From Sphingomonas ginkgonis (lineage in GTDB: Bacteria > Pseudomonadota > Alphaproteobacteria > Sphingomonadales > Sphingomonadaceae), in assembly GCF_003970925.1 (NCBI RefSeq), contig NZ_RWJF01000001.1, forward strand, positions 3,071,455-3,135,454: DNA of 64,000 nucleotides, in the 5' to 3' direction. A program made the translations under genes and the position numbers. Below are positions 1 through 8,196 of the stretch, in pieces; the stretch's first letter is position 1, and every line of letters begins with the position of its first letter. The notes below the pieces were generated by a model, which was not told the origin of the DNA, made no database searches, and saw only the letters and a list, made by a program, of their open reading frames with translations.

Positions 1-55
1 CAATGTCGTCGGCATGAAGGCCGAGGACGCCCCCGACATCACGGTCGCGGGATGA
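1..55 (+). CDS. 3' end of an upstream gene, product not identified
   Basis: An open frame enters from the left edge, reads 17 codons from base 2 and ends in TGA at 53-55. The visible C-terminus is Asn-Val-Val-Gly-Met-Lys-Ala-Glu-Asp-Ala-Pro-Asp-Ile-Thr-Val-Ala-Gly. Its stop overlaps the ATG of the acylphosphatase gene by four bases (ATGA), which suggests co-translation with it. Too little is present to name a family. Confidence 0.55.
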   Translation, partial: NVVGMKAEDAPDITVAG

Positions 56-324
56 GCGGCGCGCGGCGGGTCCGCGTCCGCGGCACGGTGCAGGGCGTCT
101 TCTATCGCCAGTGGACCGCCGACCGCGCCCGCGCGCTGGGAGTCTCCGGCTGGGTCCGCAACGACCCCGACGGATCGGTCGAGGCGCTGCTCGAGGGTGA
201 ATCGAGCGCGCTCGACGTGATGATCAGCGAGATGCGGCGCGGCCCCGACGGCGCACGCGTCGACCGGCTCGACAGCGAGGACGCTGCGGCCGAGCGAACG
301 ACCGGCTTCGAGGTCCGCCACTGA
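52..324 (+). CDS. acyP: Acylphosphatase
   Basis: A 90-residue protein of the usual length for acylphosphatases, small cytosolic enzymes that hydrolyse carboxyl-phosphate bonds in acyl phosphates. The family signature G-x-V-Q-G-V-x-Y-R is at residues 11-19, so Arg19 would be the phosphate-binding arginine. The second signature, G-W-V-R-N-D, places the catalytic asparagine at residue 37. The start ATG overlaps the stop of the preceding partial gene by four bases. It converges with murA, leaving 17 bases between the stops. The call is firm from the motifs; the physiological substrate is unknown, as for most members. Confidence 0.93.
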   Translation: MSGARRVRVRGTVQGVFYRQWTADRARALGVSGWVRNDPDGSVEALLEGESSALDVMISEMRRGPDGARVDRLDSEDAAAERTTGFEVRH

Positions 325-341
325 TCTGTCCGGGCCGCGGC

Positions 342-1625
342 TCAGCCGCCGCCGCGCCGCTCGATCGTCGCGCCGACCGCGCTGAGCTTCTCTTCGAGCC
401 GCTCGTAACCGCGGTCGAGATGGTAGACACGAAGCACCTCGGTCTCCCCCTCCGCCGCTAGACCGGCGAGGATCAGGCTCATCGAGGCGCGCAGGTCGGT
501 CGCCATCACCTGTGCCCCGGTCAGCTTCTCCACTCCGTGGACCAAGGCCGAGCGTCCGTGAATGTCGACGCTCGCGCCCATCCGTCGCAGCTCGGGGACG
601 TGCATGTAGCGGTTCTCGAAAATCGTCTCCTCGAGGAAGCTCTCGCCCTTTGCCAGGCACAGCATCGCCATGAACTGTGCCTGCATGTCGGTCGGGAAGC
701 TGGGGAACGGCGCGGTCGACACCGCGAGCGGCTTCAGCGGCTTGTCGGCGGTGACCTTGATCCCCTTGTCGTGGAGCTCGACCATCAGTCCGGAATGACT
801 GAGCGCGTTGGTGATCGCCAGCATGTCCTCGGCCCGTGCGCCGACCAGGTCGAGCGAGCCGCCGGTGATCCCCGCGGCGCAGGCGTAGCTGCCTGCCTCG
901 ATCCGGTCGGGCATGACCGCGTAGGTGCAGCCGTGGAGCGCCTCGACTCCCTCGATGATGAGGTGCGAGCTGCCGATGCCCGCGATCGTCGCGCCCATGG
1001 CTACCAGCATGTTACAAAGATCGACGATCTCCGGCTCGCGCGCCGCGTTGAACAGCTGGGTTCGGCCCGCCGCCAGTACCGCGGCCATGACCGCATTCTC
1101 GGTCGCGCCGACCGACACCACCGGGAAACTATAGTCGCCGCCCGGGAGCCGACCCTGCGGCGCGCTCGCCTTCACATAGCCGGCGGCGAGCTCGATCTCG
1201 GCCCCCATTGCCTCGAGCGCGCGAAGGTGAAGCTCGATCGGCCGGTCGCCGATCGCGCAGCCGCCGGGCAGCGAGACGGTCGACTCGCCCATCCGCGCCA
1301 GCATCGGCCCCAAGACTAGGATCGAGGCGCGCATCTTGCGCACCATGTCGTAGGGCGCGACGGTCGACTGGATGTCCGACGCCTGCAGCGTCATCCGCCG
1401 CCCATATTCGCCCTTCCGAACGCCCTCGACCATCGTCGAGACGCCGAGCTGGTTGAGAAGATGGCCGAACGTGTCGACATCGGCGAGCCGCGGGAGGTTG
1501 GCGAGGGTCACCTTCTCGTCGGTGAGCAGCGCGCACGGAAGCAGGGCCAGGGCGGCGTTCTTCGCGCCGGAAATCGGGATTCTTCCTTCGAGGCGCTTGC
1601 CGCCGACGATATGTATCGAGTCCAT
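342..1625 (-). CDS. murA: UDP-N-acetylglucosamine 1-carboxyvinyltransferase
   Basis: This 427-residue protein transfers enolpyruvate from phosphoenolpyruvate to UDP-GlcNAc, the first committed cytosolic step of peptidoglycan synthesis and the target of fosfomycin. Length is typical. The N-terminal Lys22-Asn23 pair lies in the S-G-A-K-N motif. The catalytic cysteine is Cys123 in the [10 protein letters not shown] loop, so the enzyme has the Cys form that is normally fosfomycin-sensitive rather than the resistant Asp form. The C-terminal H-L-D-R-G-Y motif is present. The ATG at 1625 gives the canonical N-terminus beginning Met-Asp-Ser-Ile. It is followed downstream by the convergent acyP and lies downstream of clpS on the same strand. 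Confidence 0.97.
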   Translation of the reverse strand: MDSIHIVGGKRLEGRIPISGAKNAALALLPCALLTDEKVTLANLPRLADVDTFGHLLNQLGVSTMVEGVRKGEYGRRMTLQASDIQSTVAPYDMVRKMRASILVLGPMLARMGESTVSLPGGCAIGDRPIELHLRALEAMGAEIELAAGYVKASAPQGRLPGGDYSFPVVSVGATENAVMAAVLAAGRTQLFNAAREPEIVDLCNMLVAMGATIAGIGSSHLIIEGVEALHGCTYAVMPDRIEAGSYACAAGITGGSLDLVGARAEDMLAITNALSHSGLMVELHDKGIKVTADKPLKPLAVSTAPFPSFPTDMQAQFMAMLCLAKGESFLEETIFENRYMHVPELRRMGASVDIHGRSALVHGVEKLTGAQVMATDLRASMSLILAGLAAEGETEVLRVYHLDRGYERLEEKLSAVGATIERRGGG

Positions 1626-1669
1626 TGCCGGGCCTTAATGAAAAGCTCGGCGGACGCCAATCGGACCGG

Positions 1670-2035
1670 TCAGGCCTTCTCCAGCGTGCACTGGAGCGGG
1701 TGCTGGTTCTCGCGGGCGAAGTCGATGACCTGGCTGACCTTGGTCTCAGCGACTTCGTAGGTGAACACGCCGCACACGGCCACACCCTGCTGGTGGACCT
1801 GAAGCATCACCCGAGTCGCATCCTCGACGCCCATGCTGAAGAAGCGCTGCAGGCACAGGACGACGAACTCCATCGGAGTATAGTCGTCGTTGAGCATCAA
1901 CACCTTGTAGTTGCTCGGCTTGCGGGTGCGCGGACGCGTGCGCGTGACGACGCCGCGCTCGATCTCCTCGACGCCGTCGCCATTGCCGCCGGTCCCGGGC
2001 TCGTCCTTGCCCGCCATGAGGATCGGTTCAATCAT
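1670..2035 (-). CDS. clpS: ATP-dependent Clp protease adaptor ClpS
   Basis: ClpS binds the N-domain of ClpA and delivers N-end-rule substrates to ClpAP. With the ATG at 2035 the protein is 121 residues. The N-degron pocket is intact: Asn49-Asp50 in L-N-D-D-Y-T-P and His81 in V-H-Q-Q-G. The first 40 residues are the usual variable, flexible arm. The reading frame stays open to 2212, but the extra 59 residues are Arg/Pro/Ser-rich and unlike ClpS, so I start at 2035. Met7 (base 2017) is an alternative. It lies between the phasin gene and murA on the same strand, separated from the phasin by a strong terminator. Confidence 0.93.
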   Translation of the reverse strand: MIEPILMAGKDEPGTGGNGDGVEEIERGVVTRTRPRTRKPSNYKVLMLNDDYTPMEFVVLCLQRFFSMGVEDATRVMLQVHQQGVAVCGVFTYEVAETKVSQVIDFARENQHPLQCTLEKA

Positions 2036-2107
2036 AGAGGCCCGTAAATAGGGTCGTGGGCGAACAAACGGCAAGGGCGCGCTGTCCGGAACCCGTCCCT
2101 TTGGCGC

Positions 2108-2145
2108 ACAAAAGAAAGCGGCCGCCCCGGAGGAGGGGCGGCCGC
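2108..2145 (-). terminator. Rho-independent terminator of the phasin gene
   Basis: Bases 2118-2128 and 2135-2145 are perfect inverted repeats (11 bp, GC only) around a six-base loop. Read on the minus strand the hairpin is followed by a T-rich run at 2117-2108. It lies 32 bases past the phasin stop and before the clpS start, so it should end the phasin transcript. Confidence 0.85.
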
Positions 2146-2177
2146 GGTCACAACCTGACTGGAGGAGGAGAGAGAGG

Positions 2178-2960
2178 TCAGGCGGTGATCTTGTTGAGGC
2201 GCTCCGCAGCAACCGCCACGCGGCTGGAGATCGGCTGGACGGTCTCGCCGGCGAGCTTCACCATTTCCTCGGTCAGACGCGAGGTCTCGGCGACCATCTT
2301 GTCGAAGGAGGTGCGGGCGAGATCGCTCTGGAGCTGGAAGAACTCGGTCGGGCTCTTCGCCTCGGCCAGGCTCTTGACCACCTCGCCGGCCTCTTCGACC
2401 GACGCCTTGCCGCGCTCGAACATCGAGCGGCCGAGCGTCTGCGCACCGGTGGCGGCGATCTTCGCCGAGCTCATCATCGCCTCGACGTTGCCGCGGGTCA
2501 GCTCGGCCAGGTCCTCGGCGGCGGCGCGCGACCGCTGCAGGGCTTCCTCGCCCTTGGCGCGGGCCTCCCCGAAGAAGTTGGTCATCTGCTCGGCGCCCGG
2601 AAGGGCCGAAACGTCACCGAAGCTGTTCATCCAGTTCGTCGCATCATAGTTCATGGGCTTGTCCTTCTTGGTTTCGATGGGAGCCGCCGCCTCGGTGGCC
2701 GCCTTGCGGCCGCGGGGCTTCCGTTCGGTCTTCACCCGGCGGGCGTTGATTGCCTTCACTTCGGCCACGACCTCCTCGGTCGCGACCTTGGCCTGCTTGC
2801 GGCGCGGCTTGGGGGCGACCTGGACAGCCGCATCCGCGACCGGCGAAGTCACCGCTTCGAAAGCGTCGGTCGCGACGTCCGTCACGGCCGCGACCGCCTG
2901 CTCGGCCGCATCGACACCGGTCTCGACGTTTTGGTTTTCGACGTCCATTGCTACACCCAT
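2178..2960 (-). CDS. Phasin family protein with basic N-terminal extension
   Basis: Phasins coat polyhydroxyalkanoate granules. The C-terminal part, about residues 103-260, is an Ala/Glu-rich helical phasin domain beginning Met-Asn-Tyr-Asp. It is preceded by about 100 extra residues: an Ala/Val-rich acidic segment (10-49), then a Lys/Arg-rich segment (51-100) with P-R-R-K-Q and K-P-R-G-R-K patches that resemble DNA-binding tails. The ATG at 2960 has no clear ribosome site; Met5 (base 2948) is an alternative. Met103 (base 2654) is preceded by AAGAAGGA seven bases upstream and would give an ordinary short phasin. phaC lies 8 kb away. A terminator follows, and TGC-rich palindromes lie just upstream of the start. 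Confidence 0.85.
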   Translation of the reverse strand: MGVAMDVENQNVETGVDAAEQAVAAVTDVATDAFEAVTSPVADAAVQVAPKPRRKQAKVATEEVVAEVKAINARRVKTERKPRGRKAATEAAAPIETKKDKPMNYDATNWMNSFGDVSALPGAEQMTNFFGEARAKGEEALQRSRAAAEDLAELTRGNVEAMMSSAKIAATGAQTLGRSMFERGKASVEEAGEVVKSLAEAKSPTEFFQLQSDLARTSFDKMVAETSRLTEEMVKLAGETVQPISSRVAVAAERLNKITA

Positions 2961-2966
2961 CGTTTA

Positions 2967-3029
2967 TGTTGCACTGCACAATATAGGACGAGCCTAGCCG
3001 TTTCAAGTTCATTTTTTTGCAGTGCAGCA
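2967..3029. promoter_or_regulatory. Pair of TGC-rich palindromic boxes, phasin/gmk intergenic
   Basis: Two similar near-palindromes face each other between the divergent phasin and gmk genes: TTGCACTGCACAA at 2969-2981 and TTGCAGTGCAGCA at 3017-3029, with centres 48 bases apart. Repressors of the PhaR family are known to bind TGC-rich sites in front of phasin genes, so autoregulation of the phasin by a PhaR-type protein is a reasonable inference. No phaR gene is in the window. Confidence 0.55.
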
Positions 3030-3072
3030 TGGTCTGCTTGACGGAGCGTTCTCCGACCCGCCATGAGCGGCC

Positions 3073-3729
3073 ATGGACCGCAACGTCGCCTCAGCCGCCG
3101 ACCAGCGCAGCCGCCGCGGGCTGCTCATCGTCCTTTCCTCGCCATCCGGAGCGGGCAAGTCGACCATCAGCCGAATGCTGCTCGGCGCCGATCCCGAGGT
3201 CACCATGTCGATCTCGGCGACGACCCGGCCGCGCCGGCCGGGCGAGCGGGACGACCTCGACTATCATTTCGTCGACAACGAGCAGTTCGACGCCATGATC
3301 GAGCTGGGCGACTTCGTCGAATGGGCCCCGGTCTTTGACTATCGCTACGGCACGCCCAAGGCGCCGGTGAAGGCCGCGCTGAAGCTGGGGCGCGACATCC
3401 TGTTCGACATCGACTGGCAGGGCACCCAGCAGCTTTACGCCGAGATGGGCGAGGATCTGGTGCGGATCTTCATCCTGCCGCCCTCGATGGCGGAGCTGGA
3501 GCGGCGGCTGCGCTCGCGCGGGACGGATAGCGAGGAGGTGATCGCCTTCCGCATGCAGCGCGCGGCGAGCGAGATCAGCCACTGGGCCGAATATGACTAT
3601 GTGCTGGTCAACCGCGACATGACCACCTGCCTCGAGCAGGTGCAGGCGATCGTCACCGCCGAGCGGATGAAGCGGCAGCGCCAGGTCGGGCTGGTCGCCT
3701 TCACCCGCGACCTGGTTGCCGGCCGCTAA
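3073..3729 (+). CDS. gmk: Guanylate kinase
   Basis: Guanylate kinase converts GMP to GDP with ATP in the cytosol. The P-loop S-G-A-G-K-S-T is at residues 25-31. The GMP-binding region follows, with the T-T-R-x-x-R-x-G-E motif near residues 50-58 and the Y-G-T-P motif near 93-96. The 218-residue length is slightly above the usual 205 because of a 17-residue N-terminal leader. The ATG at 3073 is preferred; an ATG at 3063 is in another frame. It is transcribed divergently from the phasin gene and its stop overlaps the convergent ATP12 gene by four bases. Confidence 0.96.
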   Translation: MDRNVASAADQRSRRGLLIVLSSPSGAGKSTISRMLLGADPEVTMSISATTRPRRPGERDDLDYHFVDNEQFDAMIELGDFVEWAPVFDYRYGTPKAPVKAALKLGRDILFDIDWQGTQQLYAEMGEDLVRIFILPPSMAELERRLRSRGTDSEEVIAFRMQRAASEISHWAEYDYVLVNRDMTTCLEQVQAIVTAERMKRQRQVGLVAFTRDLVAGR

Positions 3730-4406
3730 AGCAGCGCGAGGAAGCGCGCGGCGGCGAGCCAGTCCCGCTCGCGGTTGCGCAGCGCCATCAGCGCCTCGGG
3801 GTCCTCGCCCCAGCGCTCCAGCTGCCAAGCCTCGTCGAGGCTCACCGCCGCCCAGCCCTGCTCGGGCGTGACCTTTCCCTCGATCACCGCGAGCGCGACG
3901 ACCAGCGAACCGCCGATCGTCACCAGCGGCGAGAGGCCGGCGAGTCGGAATGGATCGAAGGCCCGCACCGCCGCGCCGAGCCGCTCCACTGCGTCGGCGG
4001 ATTGGCGGACCGGCGAGATCCCCACGGTCACCATTAACTCCGCGCCGTGGCGGTCCCGCGCCCAGGCAAGCAACGGATCCCACAGCCCCGCCTGCCGCTC
4101 GACCAGCGCATCGGGGTGCTCGGCGCGGTAGGAGAGAAGGTCGCCCTCGGCATAGCGTGCGAGCCCGGCGGCGAAGGTCTCCGGATCGGGCGCCACCCGG
4201 TCGAGCGCGGCATTGGCGAGCCCGGTCAGCGGCATGACGCGCGGGTCGACCCGCTCCCCCACCCCGTCCCATTCGGCCGCGACCGCGTCCGCAAGCGTGG
4301 CGGTCGGCAGCACCAGCTCCGCCCGCGCCGGGGTCCGGACCGGGCGCCCGTCGAGCAGCACGCGCCCGCCCGCGTCGACCGCCGCCTCCTTCCAGAAGCG
4401 CTTCAC
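3726..4406 (-). CDS. ATP12 family chaperone for F1-ATPase assembly
   Basis: A 226-residue protein of the ATP12 family, which in mitochondria and alphaproteobacteria assists assembly of the F1 alpha subunit. Features seen are the N-terminal W/F-K-E-A segment, the D-G-R-P-V-R-T-P motif at residues 19-26 and the conserved T-G-L-A-N-x-A-x-D region. It is the last gene of a four-gene minus-strand run (RluA synthase, HAD phosphatase, small membrane protein, ATP12) in which each start overlaps the previous stop by four bases. The C-terminus overlaps the 3' end of gmk by four bases. Confidence 0.9.
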   Translation of the reverse strand: MKRFWKEAAVDAGGRVLLDGRPVRTPARAELVLPTATLADAVAAEWDGVGERVDPRVMPLTGLANAALDRVAPDPETFAAGLARYAEGDLLSYRAEHPDALVERQAGLWDPLLAWARDRHGAELMVTVGISPVRQSADAVERLGAAVRAFDPFRLAGLSPLVTIGGSLVVALAVIEGKVTPEQGWAAVSLDEAWQLERWGEDPEALMALRNRERDWLAAARFLALL

Positions 4407-4648
4407 CGCCGGCCGGCCTCCTCGTCCTGGCGACGGTAGGCGGCCTTCAGGATGCGCGGAACGAACAGCGCGTCGAGCGCACCGACCAGGACCAGCGGCA
4501 GCCCGAACGGCAGCGAGCCGCCGGGCCGGACCAAGTCACCCAGTGCGATAGCGATGCCGGCGAACACCATCCCCACCCCGAGCAGGCGGAAGATCGCGAA
4601 CACCATGAACCGCTTGCGCCACAGCGCATGTTCCTCTTCGGGCGTCAT
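4403..4648 (-). CDS. Small two-helix membrane protein
   Basis: An 81-residue protein with an acidic then basic N-terminus (about residues 1-14), a hydrophobic helix at about 16-39, a short Gly/Pro loop, a second helix at about 48-66, and a charged C-terminal tail. This predicts an inner-membrane hairpin. It overlaps its upstream neighbour (HAD phosphatase) and downstream neighbour (ATP12) by four bases each, so it is almost certainly translated within that operon. I do not recognise a named family. The position next to ATP12 would fit a role in F1Fo assembly, but nothing in the sequence proves that. Confidence 0.75.
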   Translation of the reverse strand: MTPEEEHALWRKRFMVFAIFRLLGVGMVFAGIAIALGDLVRPGGSLPFGLPLVLVGALDALFVPRILKAAYRRQDEEAGRR

Positions 4649-5316
4649 CGCTCCTCCCCCACCATCTGCTCGGCCATGGCGGCGACCTCCAGCGGCGCGC
4701 GCGCGATCGCCTCGGCCCCGGCGCGGAGCAGCTCGGCCTCGTCATGATAGCCCCACAGCGCGCCGATCGCCCGGGCGCCGGCGGCCCGCGCCATCCCCAT
4801 GTCCCAGGCGGTGTCGCCGATCACGACCGAGCGCCCCGCTTCGCAGCCGCTGTCGGCCAACGCCTGCAGCACCATCGAGGGGTGGGGCTTGGACGGGTGC
4901 GTGTCGGCGGTCTGGAGCGAGACGAAGCGGGCATGGATGCCGTGGCTCTCGAGGCAATGCTTCAGCCCGCGCATAGACTTGCCGGTGGCGACCGCGAGCA
5001 GCCAGTCCCGCTGCTCCATCCGGTCGAGCAGCTCGAGCACGCCGTCGTAGAGCGGCTCCTCGACCCGCCCGGCCCGGCGCATGGTCGAGAAGGCGTCCTT
5101 GTAGGTGGTCGACAGCGCCTCATGCTCGTCGCGGTCGGCGTCGGGCGCGAGGGTCGCCATCGCCTCGACGAGGCTGAGGCCGATGACCTTGCGCGCCTGC
5201 GCCGGGGGGAGCGGGTCGCGGCCGTGCGCGTAGAAGGTGGCGGTCAGCGCACGGTGGATGGTCGCGCCGCTGTCGACCAGGGTCCCGTCGCAGTCGAAGA
5301 TGGCGAGCCGGCTCAC
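4645..5316 (-). CDS. HAD-superfamily hydrolase, phosphoglycolate phosphatase-like
   Basis: A 223-residue HAD phosphatase. Motif I, F-D-C-D-G-T-L-V-D-S, puts the nucleophile at Asp8 and the acid/base at Asp10. Motif III is near K-P-H-P and motif IV is I-G-D-T-A-W-D. A helical cap is inserted after motif I, as in the Gph/PGMB subfamily. The substrate is not determined by sequence; phosphoglycolate or another small sugar phosphate is likely. It sits in a tightly overlapping operon downstream of an RluA-type pseudouridine synthase, a common alphaproteobacterial arrangement. Both ends overlap neighbours by four bases. Confidence 0.88.
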   Translation of the reverse strand: MSRLAIFDCDGTLVDSGATIHRALTATFYAHGRDPLPPAQARKVIGLSLVEAMATLAPDADRDEHEALSTTYKDAFSTMRRAGRVEEPLYDGVLELLDRMEQRDWLLAVATGKSMRGLKHCLESHGIHARFVSLQTADTHPSKPHPSMVLQALADSGCEAGRSVVIGDTAWDMGMARAAGARAIGALWGYHDEAELLRAGAEAIARAPLEVAAMAEQMVGEER

Positions 5317-6413
5317 CGGCCGCGGCCCCTGGCACCGGCCCGGCCGCGCCGCTCGCCCTTCCGCTCGCGCCGCTTGGTCTTAGCCGCCGCCGCCGCGCGC
5401 TTGGCCCTGGCCTCCGGGCTCTGCGCCGGATCGATCGTCTCCAGCGTCAGCGCGTCGCCATCGTCCTCGCTGAAGCCCAGGCTCGCCAGCGACTCCGTGA
5501 AGTGCTGCGGCAGCTCAGCCCGAGCGTCGATCAGCCCGTCGGGCGAGTCGATCCGAAGCCGCCGCGCGTGGAGGTGGAGCTTGCGGCTGATCCCCCCGGT
5601 CAGGAAGGCCTCCGCCCCGCCGTACTTGGCATCGCCGACAATCGGATGGCCGATCGCCGCGAGGTGCGCGCGGAGCTGGTGGGTACGGCCCGTGAGCGGC
5701 TGCAACTCGAGCCAGGCGGCGCGATTGCCGGCGCGGTCGATCATCCGCCAGCGGGTCTTCGCCGCCAGCCCGTTCGCCTCGTCGACGTGCATTTTCTCGC
5801 CACCCGTTCCCGGCTGCTTGGCGAGCGGCAGGTCGATCAGCCCGCCTTCCAGCGAGGGGACGCCGGTGACGATCGCCCAATAGACCTTGCGCGCGGTACG
5901 GCCCGAGAAGCTCTTGGAGAAGAAGCTGGCGGCGCGGGCGTTGCGCGCGACCAGCAGCACGCCGCTGGTGTCCTTGTCGAGACGGTGGACCAGCTTGGGC
6001 CGGTTGCCCCGCGCATCGGCAAGCCCGTCCAGCAGCCGGTCGAGATGCTGCTTGGTCTTGGTCCCGCCCTGCGTCGCGAGACCCGGCGGCTTGTTGAGGA
6101 CGAAGGCGTCGGCGGTCTGGTCGATCACCATCCCGCGCACGAAATCCTCCTCTTCCTCGGTCAGCGGGTCGCGCCGGGGCTCCGCCTTGGCCGGGCGGTC
6201 CGCCTCGTCGGGGAAGGGCATCGACAGGACCTGGCCGGCCTCGACCCGGTCGCCGGGCACCGCCTTCTTGCCGTCGAGCTTGAGCTGGCCCAGCCGCGCC
6301 CAGCGCGAGACCATGTTGAAGCTGGTGTCGGGGAGGTGCCGCTTGACCCAGCGGTCGAGGCGGATGCCGTCGTCCTCGTCGGCAACGGAGAAAGTGCGGG
6401 CGGTCTCGGCCAT
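5313..6413 (-). CDS. RluA-family 23S rRNA pseudouridine synthase (RluC/RluD type)
   Basis: A 366-residue enzyme that isomerises uridine to pseudouridine in rRNA. An S4-like RNA-binding domain occupies about residues 17-70 and the catalytic domain about 95-310. The motif H-R-L-D-K-D-T-S-G contains catalytic Asp146. A very basic C-terminal tail (residues 336-366, rich in Arg/Lys/Ala/Gly) is probably disordered and RNA-binding. The ATG at 6413 starts just before the S4 domain; the frame is open further upstream to 6482 but that extension lacks family features. It is the first gene of the run ending with ATP12 and is divergent from the J-domain gene. Confidence 0.92.
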   Translation of the reverse strand: MAETARTFSVADEDDGIRLDRWVKRHLPDTSFNMVSRWARLGQLKLDGKKAVPGDRVEAGQVLSMPFPDEADRPAKAEPRRDPLTEEEEDFVRGMVIDQTADAFVLNKPPGLATQGGTKTKQHLDRLLDGLADARGNRPKLVHRLDKDTSGVLLVARNARAASFFSKSFSGRTARKVYWAIVTGVPSLEGGLIDLPLAKQPGTGGEKMHVDEANGLAAKTRWRMIDRAGNRAAWLELQPLTGRTHQLRAHLAAIGHPIVGDAKYGGAEAFLTGGISRKLHLHARRLRIDSPDGLIDARAELPQHFTESLASLGFSEDDGDALTLETIDPAQSPEARAKRAAAAAKTKRRERKGERRGRAGARGRGR

Positions 6414-6502
6414 GCGCGCGCCTCTAGCGGAACGGCCGGGCCGGGGCAAAGCGGTCATCTCCCCGCTTCCCATCCGGGGCATCGCCTTGTAATTGCACGC
6501 CC

Positions 6503-7024
6503 ATGGTCGTCGCGAATGACTATTATGCGATCCTCGGCGTGGCGCCGGACGCCGACGGCGCCAAGATCCGCAACGCCTACCGGCTGCTGATGCGGCGCTA
6601 CCACCCCGACGTGAATGCCTCGGCCGAGGCGATGGCGCTCGCGACCGCCATCAACGAAGCCTATGCCTGCCTGCGCGACGCCTCGAAGCGTGCCCACTAC
6701 GACCGCTTGCGCCGGCGTCGCCCGGATCCGCGCCGGACCGCCCGCCCGGCGCCGCCGCCGACCGCGCCGTGGCAGCCGGGCCATGTCTCGACCGCCGGGG
6801 TCGAGCGGCAGCCGTTCCGGTTCGAGCCGAGCTGGAGCAAGGCCGCGATCGTCGCCATCGCCGCGCTGGTCACGATCGTCACCTTCGCCCTCACCTCCGC
6901 CACCCCGCCACGCGATCCGGTGGCGCCCTGGCCGGCACGCGCCGAGATGGTGGGACACGAAGCGCTGCCCGAAATGAGCGGCGGCACGGGCCCGGGCGAC
7001 CAGGCGACGCGAGCGCCGAAGTAG
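6503..7024 (+). CDS. J-domain protein with membrane anchor
   Basis: A 173-residue protein with an N-terminal J-domain at about residues 5-72, including an intact His34-Pro35-Asp36 motif, so it should stimulate an Hsp70 ATPase. A Pro/Arg-rich linker follows, then a single hydrophobic segment at about 113-135 and a short C-terminal tail. It has no Gly/Phe or zinc-finger region, so it is a class III (DnaJ-like) co-chaperone tethered to the membrane. It is divergent from the pseudouridine synthase gene. The client is unknown. Confidence 0.88.
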   Translation: MVVANDYYAILGVAPDADGAKIRNAYRLLMRRYHPDVNASAEAMALATAINEAYACLRDASKRAHYDRLRRRRPDPRRTARPAPPPTAPWQPGHVSTAGVERQPFRFEPSWSKAAIVAIAALVTIVTFALTSATPPRDPVAPWPARAEMVGHEALPEMSGGTGPGDQATRAPK

Positions 7025-7033
7025 TCGGCCCGA

Positions 7034-7402
7034 TCAGTCCGGCGGCCGCCGGCTCCAGTAGCGGAACGCGGCGGACTGCAGGCGCTTGACCAGCGTCTTT
7101 GCCGCCGCGCCTTCCCAGCTTCCGCGATGGCCATGTTTCTCGGCGCCGCCGGCGACCCACCAGCCCTGCCCCGGCAGCCCGTCGGACTGGCGGACGACGA
7201 GCACCGCCAGCTCGGGCTCGCCGCGCTCCGCCGCCTCCGCGTCGACCGCGCCGAGCGTCTGGCACAGCGCGCGCATCTTGGGGCGGGAAAAGGCATAGCC
7301 GAGATGGTTGAGCAGCTCGGAATAGGTGATCGCCGTCCCGGCCGCGGCTGCGGCGACCAGATGGGCGCGGACGATGTTCGGGTCGGCGAGCGGCTCGCTC
7401 AC
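7034..7402 (-). CDS. Conserved hypothetical protein, helix-turn-helix-like
   Basis: A 122-residue protein read from a GTG at 7402, 11 bases after the stop of the DUF4893 lipoprotein gene. The N-terminal half contains I-T-Y-S-E-L-L and S-R-P-K-M-R-A-L spaced like the helices of a small winged or HTH domain, followed by an acidic segment and L-P-G-Q-G-W-W-V. I cannot place it in a named family. The frame is open farther upstream through the lipoprotein gene, but that part is only the shadow of the lipoprotein. GTG initiation and close spacing suggest translational coupling. Confidence 0.6.
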   Translation of the reverse strand: MSEPLADPNIVRAHLVAAAAAGTAITYSELLNHLGYAFSRPKMRALCQTLGAVDAEAAERGEPELAVLVVRQSDGLPGQGWWVAGGAEKHGHRGSWEGAAAKTLVKRLQSAAFRYWSRRPPD

Positions 7403-7413
7403 GCCCGCGCCGC

Positions 7414-8109
7414 TCACTTGGGCTGTTCGGCCACCGGGGTCAGCTCGAACACGTCGAGCTTGGACTGGCTGCGCGGCCAGGGGATGACGAGGCGCCACTG
7501 GAACGCGCCGATGCGCTGGAACACGCCGGCCATGTTGCGTGCGCTGCTCTCGCCATAGGCGAGCGGCTGGTCCTCGCTGCCCAATGCCAGGCTGCCGAGA
7601 TAAACGAGGCGGTCGGCGCGGTCGTCGGCGTAGAGCCGGCCGGCCGGACGCTGGCTTCCGGTCTGCTTGACGATGGTCAGCTCGTCCCCGTCCACCTCGA
7701 CATAGCAGAAGAAGGGCTTGAACCGCTCGAACGCCTTGGTCTTGCGAGTATAGTTGCCGACCTTGACCAGCCGGCAGTTGTAGCTGCCCGGGGTCGGCGC
7801 CGGGCGCGGCAGCGCGGCGGCCGGCTTGAGCAGAAGTCCTTCCTTGGAGATGTCGTCGGCCGCACCGCCCGCGCGGGCGTCGGCGAGTGCGGCGGTCCAG
7901 GCGGCCTCGACCCGGGCGATGCGGTCGCGATCGTCGGGATTGGCAAGGCCGATCCACTTGTCCGACGGGCTTGGCGGCTCCACCGACACGGAGGGCTTGG
8001 GCTTGTACGGGTGCTTGCCCAGCGTCTCGCATCCGCCCAGCGCCAGTACGCCGCTCACCGCGATTGCCACCGCGATACCGCGCCCCACCATTCCTATTCC
8101 CCTAACCAT
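7414..8109 (-). CDS. DUF4893 family lipoprotein
   Basis: A 231-residue predicted lipoprotein. A signal peptide with lipobox L-A-L-G-G-C places the lipidated cysteine at residue 27. The mature part has the pattern I recognise as DUF4893, found mainly in Sphingomonadales: an N-terminal D-R-x-R-I-A-R-V-E-A-A-W motif and a C-terminal beta-rich domain containing N-C-R-L-V-K-V and F-x-C-Y-V, whose two cysteines could pair. Function is unknown; an envelope location is expected. Met7 (base 8091) is an equally plausible start and leaves the signal peptide intact. A short conserved gene follows on the same strand. Confidence 0.82.
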   Translation of the reverse strand: MVRGIGMVGRGIAVAIAVSGVLALGGCETLGKHPYKPKPSVSVEPPSPSDKWIGLANPDDRDRIARVEAAWTAALADARAGGAADDISKEGLLLKPAAALPRPAPTPGSYNCRLVKVGNYTRKTKAFERFKPFFCYVEVDGDELTIVKQTGSQRPAGRLYADDRADRLVYLGSLALGSEDQPLAYGESSARNMAGVFQRIGAFQWRLVIPWPRSQSKLDVFELTPVAEQPK

Positions 8110-8196
8110 CCGAGACTAGGCCCCCCACAGGCGCTGAATCAATTTAGACTTCGTTAACGTTGTTTGCCGGGGAGCGGCTCGCTAGCGACCGGCGCG

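Noticed and set aside
4744..5883. A 379-codon plus-strand frame opposite the HAD and RluA genes
   Set aside because: No recognisable domain, and both minus-strand genes have catalytic motifs and operon overlaps.
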